64,000 bases of DNA from Riptortus pedestris (Eukaryota > Arthropoda > Insecta > Hemiptera > Alydidae). This document shows, one piece after another, positions 1 to 64,000 of this stretch. Below the pieces are notes generated by a model. The model ran no database searches. It was not told the origin of the DNA and saw only the letters and a program-made list of their open reading frames with translations. The translations under genes and the position numbers were made by a program. The stretch is taken from assembly GCA_019009955.1 (NCBI GenBank), contig CM032230.1, positions 32,274,001 to 32,338,000 on the forward strand. The letters run 5' to 3'. Position 1 is the stretch's first letter; every line of letters begins with the position of its first letter.

Positions 1-37
1 GGCTACTGAAACTGAAATTTAAGCTGGAACATAACAA

Positions 38-315
38 GTTGGACTCAAAATCAATCAAATAGGAAGTTCTTCATGAACTAACTGAGAGCAAAAATAATGT
101 CAAGGCTGTAAAGAAAATGAGGGTGATGCTTATTTGGAAAATTATAAGCCAACAACGATTTCATGACGAATGTATTTGAAGGTAAGATAATTGGGCATAG
201 GTGAAGAATGAGGCCAAGAATGTCATTTTCAAGAATTGATAGTTGATGATTAGGTGAAAGAGTAGTTTTCAAAGAAACTAAATGGTTTAAACTACAAAGC
301 ACTCGCCTCCAAAAT
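38..315 (+). repeat. Dispersed repeat R2, copy A
   Basis: This stretch matches 7908-8449 in the same orientation. Shared blocks include GTTGGACT, AAGTTCTT, AATGTCAAGG, CAACAACGA and GAAGGTAAGAT, followed by a shared tail (TTGGGC, then GAAAC...ATGGTT...ACTACAA). Copy A lacks about 225 bp present in copy B. No long reading frame is kept in common. The family is not recognised; it could be a decayed transposon or a segmental duplication. Confidence 0.55.
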
Positions 316-1208
316 AGAACGGTATATTTTGGCTAACGATGATGGACAATAAAAACTATTTGACATATTAGTCAATTGATTAATGAAATTAGACTTCAAA
401 CCAGACTATCACATGACGTATTTTAGTCTAGAACTGCTCTCAATGTCATCTCTATCAGAAGATTGCTAATCAGCCCTAAAGAAATAGTTGACATTTAAAA
501 AATGATCCGTAAATTTTTCGATAAATTTAATTAGGAACATCAAAATTAATAAATAAACGACTGCTATAATACCTGAAATATATTCGTGCTTAATTATTAC
601 AAAAACGTCTATTTTTTGGTGTTTTGGGTGGGAAAAATCAAAATATTTGTATATTCACAGGCAACCCCGTGTGGGAATATTTACTGCACTGCAACAAGGT
701 ATGAGTCCCAAACCCAAATTTTGAAAACAATTCAAATTTTTATTTGCTTATCTGTGAATTGTTAAATTACACGGGCTACTAATAATTACTCCTCAAATTA
801 TTGTCCAACGATACCTAGTTAGTTTAGTGTTATTAATTTTTTAGCTCCTGTTTAATTTCATTCATTCTGTAAAAACATTTCTTTGCAAGTCATTTTTATT
901 TAAAATAAAATGCCCAGTCGAACCCTTGATGTCAATTGCAAATGTCCAGTACCGGACGGGTGTTATCCCACAAATCATGTGTTTTCTTTTTTTTTTCTCC
1001 TCATAGTAACCCTATGAGGAGTTATTTATTTGAATACATTGCCACATGGCATATTACATGTTTGATTATGTTTAAACACATTTTATTTTACAATATATAC
1101 ACGTTAATCAACTATCTACTCAAATATAATATAAAAAAAATAATAAAATATTAAAATAAGTAAGATACAAATAAAATGAATAAATTAAATAAAAAATAAA
1201 TAAAATTA
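316..1208. other. A+T-rich flank, nothing recognised
   Basis: No coding frame, RNA gene or clear repeat was seen on either strand. Runs of T and short A/T-only words dominate. The right edge (about 1130-1208) is almost pure A/T and adjoins the tail of the LINE fragment. Confidence 0.5.
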
Positions 1209-2165
1209 TTTTTTTATTTATTTATTTAAATGAGTTCCGCAACACCGGCGATTTACTCATAATTCCATTGTGCACAAAAAAGCGAATAGCAAACAAATAA
1301 AAATAGAAAGAAACGGAAAAGGAGTGAACTATGGTGGTTTTTGATACGGTTCATTGGCGTACCAGTTTTATATGAAACAAACAATATTGTATATGGAAAC
1401 ATCAGGGTGGTGAAAATAATATAAATGAAAATGCAAGTATCGACGGGAGAAAAACAATAAAAATATATATAAATAAAAAAAAATAAGGAAAAGAGAAAAC
1501 CAAATAAATGAATAAATAAAATGAGGGGGGGGGAGGAAAGGGAAACCAAAAAAAAATAATAAATAATGTTAAAGTCTATACCCCCTGCTAATGTAGGAAA
1601 AAAGTGAAGAGTAGTGTGTAGAAATTGTAGATTATAGTGTGTTGTATATATTAATGTCTTTTAGATGTTTAATGATTGAGTCTATGTAATTACTGTTATC
1701 GGTCAAAAGTTCCTGTAAGTCATGTGGAATGTCTAAATTGTCTCTTCGTCGACAGTTAGTCAATATGTGATGTACAGTTAAAGTTTCGTTACAATGTCTA
1801 CAAGTCGGTGTGTCCTTGTTTGTCATTAAGTGTCCGAGGGTCAGCAAGGAATGGCTAATGCGTAATCTGGTCAGCACAACTTTCTCTCTTCGTGTGCCCC
1901 TGTTGCTTGATGGCCATTCCTTAACTGTTTGTTTTATTTCTCTTAGTTTATTGTCGTTTGTGTTATCCCAAGATTGCTACCACTGCTGTTGTAGTGCCTT
2001 AATGCATTCGCCAAATATGTCTTGGTGGTCTGCACAGTTTATGTCAATGTCTGGTTTGTCTACAGTACACTTTGCTAATATGTCGATGTCTGTACTTTCC
2101 TTAATGTTTGTGTGGTCGGGTAACCATAAAACACTAATGTGTGTGTTACTAGAGTTTAGTCATAA
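1209..2165 (-). mobile_element. Jockey-like LINE fragment: RNase H C-terminus, 3' UTR and tail
   Basis: On the minus strand, from about 2165 down to 1632, one frame gives a region resembling the end of Jockey-type non-LTR retrotransposon polyproteins. It has a decayed RNase H-like part (WLPDHTNIKESTDIDILAK), then VLTRLRISHSLLTLGHL, then a CRHC...HHIL..C zinc-binding motif, and a stop at 1632-1634. One internal stop (minus-strand TAG at 1977-1979) shows the copy is dead. Past the stop, an approximately 400-bp A/T-rich 3' UTR ends near 1209-1230 in an (AAAT)n tail preceded by GGTGTTGCGGAACTC. The 5' part, including the reverse transcriptase, is missing, as expected of a 5'-truncated insertion. 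The zinc-motif and TRLRI signature is read directly; the clade assignment is from family knowledge. Confidence 0.75.
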
Positions 2166-2299
2166 ATAATTAAAAAAAGGACAGAAACCAAATCAATTAA
2201 AGTTAAACTCAACCGATGTTTAATTTGCGAGTCTATGCAAGGTAAATATATTGAATTATAGTTCCCATTCCTCTGTGGTTTAGCAGTTAATAAACCAGT
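2166..2299. other. Short A+T-rich spacer before the promoter region
   Basis: This lies between the 5'-truncated LINE and the acetyl-CoA synthetase promoter region. No feature was recognised. Confidence 0.4.
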
Positions 2300-2623
2300 T
2301 GGCCAAATAAAATATTTGTAGCACTAGAGAAGAACGTGCCTCAAACAAAAAAACTGCAGCGATTTGTTGGCGATGACGAGTGTAATGAATTCAGAGCGTT
2401 TTATCCAGACTGTGACATAACGTATTTCATCATGATCTTATTTCCGGTACACTGAACGATTGCAAAATCTATGTCCCGACATGTGAGGGGAAGTTGCTGG
2501 CGAATCCCGAAATCTAGTGAGAAGAGGGAGAACTAACGAGAGATTGGGCGGAGTGGGGGATGCCAGTTGGCGAGGTAGGGGGTCGCCCTATCGACTCGCT
2601 CCGGAGGAACAGTGGTTGCCAGG
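2300..2623 (+). promoter_or_regulatory. Probable promoter and 5' UTR of acetyl-CoA synthetase
   Basis: Base composition shifts from A/T-rich to G+C- and CpG-rich from about 2480 through exon 1. This is the usual look of a housekeeping promoter in an A/T-rich genome. An inverted CCAAT box (ATTGG, 2543-2547) overlaps a GC box (GGGCGG, 2546-2551), and no convincing TATA box was seen near the start. The transcription start cannot be placed without RNA data, so both motifs could be in the 5' UTR. An upstream non-coding exon is also possible. Confidence 0.4.
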
Positions 2624-60628
<58,005 letters not shown>

Positions 60629-61580
60629 TTGTAAGTTATATTATTTGCCAGGGCATTGCCTGCAGCAAGCACAGATAGTTTCTCATAGTGTAATTGTTTA
60701 TCAAAGGATGATGGTTCTCCTTATGTTTCTGATAATTACTTAATTAGTTTTATAATGGGTAAAGCTATCATAAAATCCACTAATGAAGTCAAAATATTAA
60801 CTCATGATGCTTCATGATTTGGACTAATCGATATTGTGCACTTTATAAATGATCAAGCAGCATTTAAACCAACGAAAATAATGCAATCATACATCAGTGA
60901 GAATACTGGTATTAAAAAAAAATATTCTAATAAGACTATAGCAGAAGTTAACTATAAAAGTTTTGTTTTTATATTATCCGGGGTACAAAATTTTCTTTCT
61001 TGGTTTATTCTTGACCACATTAACAGGCTATAAAGATACTACAATTTTCATTGCTCATTTAATTTTTGAGATTCAACTTGTCTAATATAGTTTCAAATTA
61101 TTGTTAGTTGCCGAATTCACATTTTAAATTAAAAATATTTCCTTCATATTATTGCAAAGAAATATTTTTTTAAGTTTTTCACTTCAAAGTAGAGTTCTTC
61201 ATAAATACTTCGACAACGAATTCTCCTTTGCAGATCTCAATGGTTGTAAATATTTGTGGACACTGTATGTTATGTATTTATATATTATGTATTTATTAAT
61301 TACTAAACTATTGCAGTGTATACCATTACAGAAAAGAAAGTTTTATGCTTGTGTAACAAAGGAGAAAATAAACAGATCTGTAAAAGGATAATTACTATTT
61401 GATTCTTTAAAGAAATATTGATATAATTTAATTAGCGAAAAACTAACAAATTAGGCAACTTCTAATGTGAATACTTTTATTGTTTTGTTTTTGTTTTCTT
61501 CAGCAAATTTCATTCATTTTTAATCTATGTAAGTCCTATTTCAACTTACCAAATAAAGAAACACATAATTATTATAATTT
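60629..61580 (+). terminator. Probable ACSS2 3' UTR with poly(A) signals
   Basis: Canonical AATAAA hexamers occur at 61367-61372 and 61552-61557, predicting 3' UTRs of about 0.75 to 0.95 kb. Further AATAAA words lie downstream (for example near 63091), so a longer form is possible. No other coding frame interrupts this stretch. The end can be fixed only with RNA data. Confidence 0.45.
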
Positions 61581-64000
61581 TCTTAATTGGCTGTGTTATT
61601 GGACATTTAGTATTTAATTCTTAACTTAATGTATTATTAAAATTGTTAATGAATTCAAACTTTAAAAAAAAACAACTCCGAGAGCATAAATTGTTAAAAT
61701 GGTAAATAAAAATGATGTATAATGTTATTTCTATCTTAGAACTAACATAGCATATGATTTTTTATTTATATTGTACGATATATTTCCGTTTACAAAAAAC
61801 TCAAAAAAATGTTTGCATTTATAAATATATTTATATATTTTATTTTTACTGTAGCACAATTAGTATATTGAAAATGAAAAAGTCAATTTTGTCTTTCTTG
61901 GAATATATAAATGATAATTAAATTTTAAATTATTTACAATACTTTTTCATAGATACTTTTAAAAAGCAAAGAATGTTTGCAACTGATTTATTATATACAC
62001 TTATTTCTTATTCATAAATCAAATACTTAAAATATAAATATTCAAAACTTATTTATTTCAGGTATACTAAAAGTAAAAATTTCCAGTTGTTTTACTTTAT
62101 AATTCTAAGTAACATGGAAGTTTCTCAAAGGAAAAATGATTACATTAAAAATAAAAGAATGCTTTTTAGAATATCTTTGTTATCTCATATCGTAGTACGA
62201 ATAAATGACTTTTTTTTTTGTAAATTCTCTTTTATTTTGTTTTCTGTTAGCTATTTTTATTTGGCAATATTCACATCACCTCTTTAAAAAACAATAATTT
62301 TATAAATTATAATTCAGTGCCTTCAGTGCAATATACAGTAAGAATGAATTAGTCTAGAAGCCAAAATTATTTCAATAAAGGGTGCAAACCACTGATGTTG
62401 ATCTTGATCAGTTTATTTTTATTTTTACTAAATAAGGATTTGAAGTGACCGAAATATGTTAGTTTCCAAATAACAGCTATTTATTTTAGACAGGCACTGT
62501 TGGAAAGTTCTTAGTATGAAGAATTCATTTGAGAGTATTCATGCAAATTATTTTAAGAAGAACTACCAAACATTGAATATAATTTAATTATTCATATGGC
62601 GTTCATTTTATTGTATGGAAATCATAAAAAGCTTATAATACTTTAAATTACTCTGCTTTTAAAATTGAGCGCAAAGTATCTATAAATAAATTGCTGATAC
62701 CCAAAGAAAAATAAATGAATTACATTTTCTGGGTAGATATAATAATTTTAATCATTTCATTGAGACATAAAGATGAAGGAGACAGGCATCGTCTAGTAGT
62801 AATGCTTTTGACTCTGGGTGCCTGTTTCAAACCCGAGGATAGTATACTAAATATTATTACATATTTTTTATCTTTCATCTTATGGGCTTTAAAGTTAGAC
62901 GACTACCCTTTAACCTGAGCCCACTCAGTGTTGTAAGGCAATTTAGTAACTTCTTAAATAAAGTTGACGCAGGCTTCTGTCTTTTATGCTACCAGCAGGG
63001 ATGCATTGAGCTGGCCACTTAACTTCCGATAAAAGCTGTATGGTTAATCCTGGCCTTTACAGGCTGTTGAGCCAATAATTTTCATTTCTCAATAAAGCTT
63101 TTATTTGAAAGACCTTCAATGGTTTTGCTCTTTATATGGTAGGACTCCTTTATTATACTGCCAATTGCTGTTTGAAACTATTTTAAAATTTATGAATTAT
63201 ATAACTGCTAATTATAATTTTTAAATTATACCGATGATTACATTTTAAATAATCCTGCCAAGAAAATTGCCACACAATTTAAAATATAATGATTAATAAA
63301 TTTCGTATGAAATATAATACAGTCCATTCCAAAATAATGGTGGAAAAGTAGTATTACATGGTCCATGCCACAATATTTGTAAATAAAAAGTTAATGTAGA
63401 TATATAAGATATTGTTTTAAAATATTTTAAGGAAAGTATTTTGTTTAATTTATTATTATTTTGTTATTTTGAGATTGTCTCAAATTTCTTTTTATATGTA
63501 GCTGTTAAGCAACTAACTCCAAAAATGATGTTATAAAAGCATTAACATTTTGTTATTATGGAATAAGGACAATTTAGATTATGGTTGTGACATAAGTCTT
63601 GTGGAAAACAAAACTTAAAATAGTTGTTAAAGTAATCGTAATTAATACTAGTGTTTTGATAGTAAGGAACTATACTGATTACATTAAAAAAATAAAATAA
63701 AATTGACTTAACATAAATGCCTGTCAATTCTCTCAAAACAGTTTTAAGTTGCTTGGACATTCCACTGATTAGATCATTTGTGCTGTATTTGATATTCTCT
63801 ATGAAATGAGAAGAAGAATATTTTTTAGTGATAATTTTACTTGATGCCACTACTGGCTTAAGATCACAAAAGTTGCTCATTACATACTCTTTAGTCTGCC
63901 CTGGAATCTAGATCCCTAAATGTTAGCTTATTCCATCAATCCTTTCTAATTCCTTTCGCCATCCTTCTATCAGGCATGAATTCCCTGCTTAAGATATCAA
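61581..64000. other. Downstream flank, no confident gene
   Basis: A+T-rich intergenic sequence or extended 3' UTR. A weakly tRNA-like patch (about 62780-62840, with GTTTCAAACCC) and short frames are present, but nothing recognisable as a gene. Confidence 0.4.

Noticed and set aside
1253..1549. 98-aa minus frame rich in Phe and Tyr
   Set aside because: It lies in the A/T-rich 3' UTR of the Jockey-like LINE fragment and is low-complexity.
2612..2623. In-frame extension of ACSS2 upstream of ATG 2624 (MVAR..., GTG start)
   Set aside because: It begins with GTG, which is not a normal eukaryotic start. ATG 2624 is the first in-frame ATG and gives an N-terminus like that of the family.
62780..62840. 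tRNA-like sequence with GTTTCAAACCC
   Set aside because: The B-box does not match well and no acceptor stem or A box could be paired. At most it is a very old SINE relic.
63542..63880. 112-aa minus frame (MSNFCDLKPVVASS...) as an exon of a neighbouring gene
   Set aside because: A donor-like GTTAAGT lies in it, but no domain was recognised and the second half is low-complexity A/T translation. Not strong enough to call.

Overview
The window looks like nuclear DNA of an arthropod, most likely an insect. The evidence is its strong A+T bias, GT-AG introns, a non-LTR (Jockey-like) retrotransposon tail, a mariner transposase fragment, a tRNA-derived SINE family and many microsatellites. I cannot fix the species or order from the sequence alone.

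There is one clear protein-coding gene. It is a plus-strand, eleven-exon gene for cytosolic/nuclear acetyl-CoA synthetase (ACSS2; AcCoAS in insects), with coding sequence from 2624 to 60628. The eleven coding exons sum to 2028 nt and join in frame without a stop to give 675 residues. The ATP-loop, acetate-pocket Trp, hinge Asp and catalytic Lys all sit at a constant +25 offset from the well-studied Salmonella Acs numbering, which strongly supports the model. Exon 1 lies in a small G+C-rich patch. It is followed by a 48.8 kb intron, and the other ten exons are packed into the last 9 kb.

Layout: 1-2300 is upstream flank with a dispersed repeat and a minus-strand LINE fragment. 2300-2625 is the probable promoter and 5' UTR. 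2624-2925 is exon 1. 2926-51688 is giant intron 1. 51689-60628 holds exons 2 to 11. 60629 to about 61580 is the probable 3' UTR. The rest is A+T-rich flank without a confident gene.

Intron 1 is essentially a repeat archive. It carries: (i) many copies of an unnamed interspersed family, called F1 here, marked by a palindrome built on TTTCCCTTAAGGGAAA, a conserved flank AGCTATTGAGGTCGTACTC, a terminal block GCTTAGTTTACGCAGCC and often an internal (TA)n tract; (ii) a second unnamed family, F2; (iii) a tRNA-derived SINE family, mostly antisense to the gene; (iv) a 5'-truncated LINE with a 12-bp target-site duplication; (v) a truncated mariner apparently nested in an F1 copy; (vi) two minisatellites (about 69-bp and about 34-bp units); (vii) a ~450-bp-armed inverted repeat and a ~120-bp hairpin. 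Two clusters of AGGTCA half-sites (about 7.1 kb and 29.2 kb) are candidate nuclear-receptor elements. The repeat calls come from reading similarities by eye; no alignment program or database was used.
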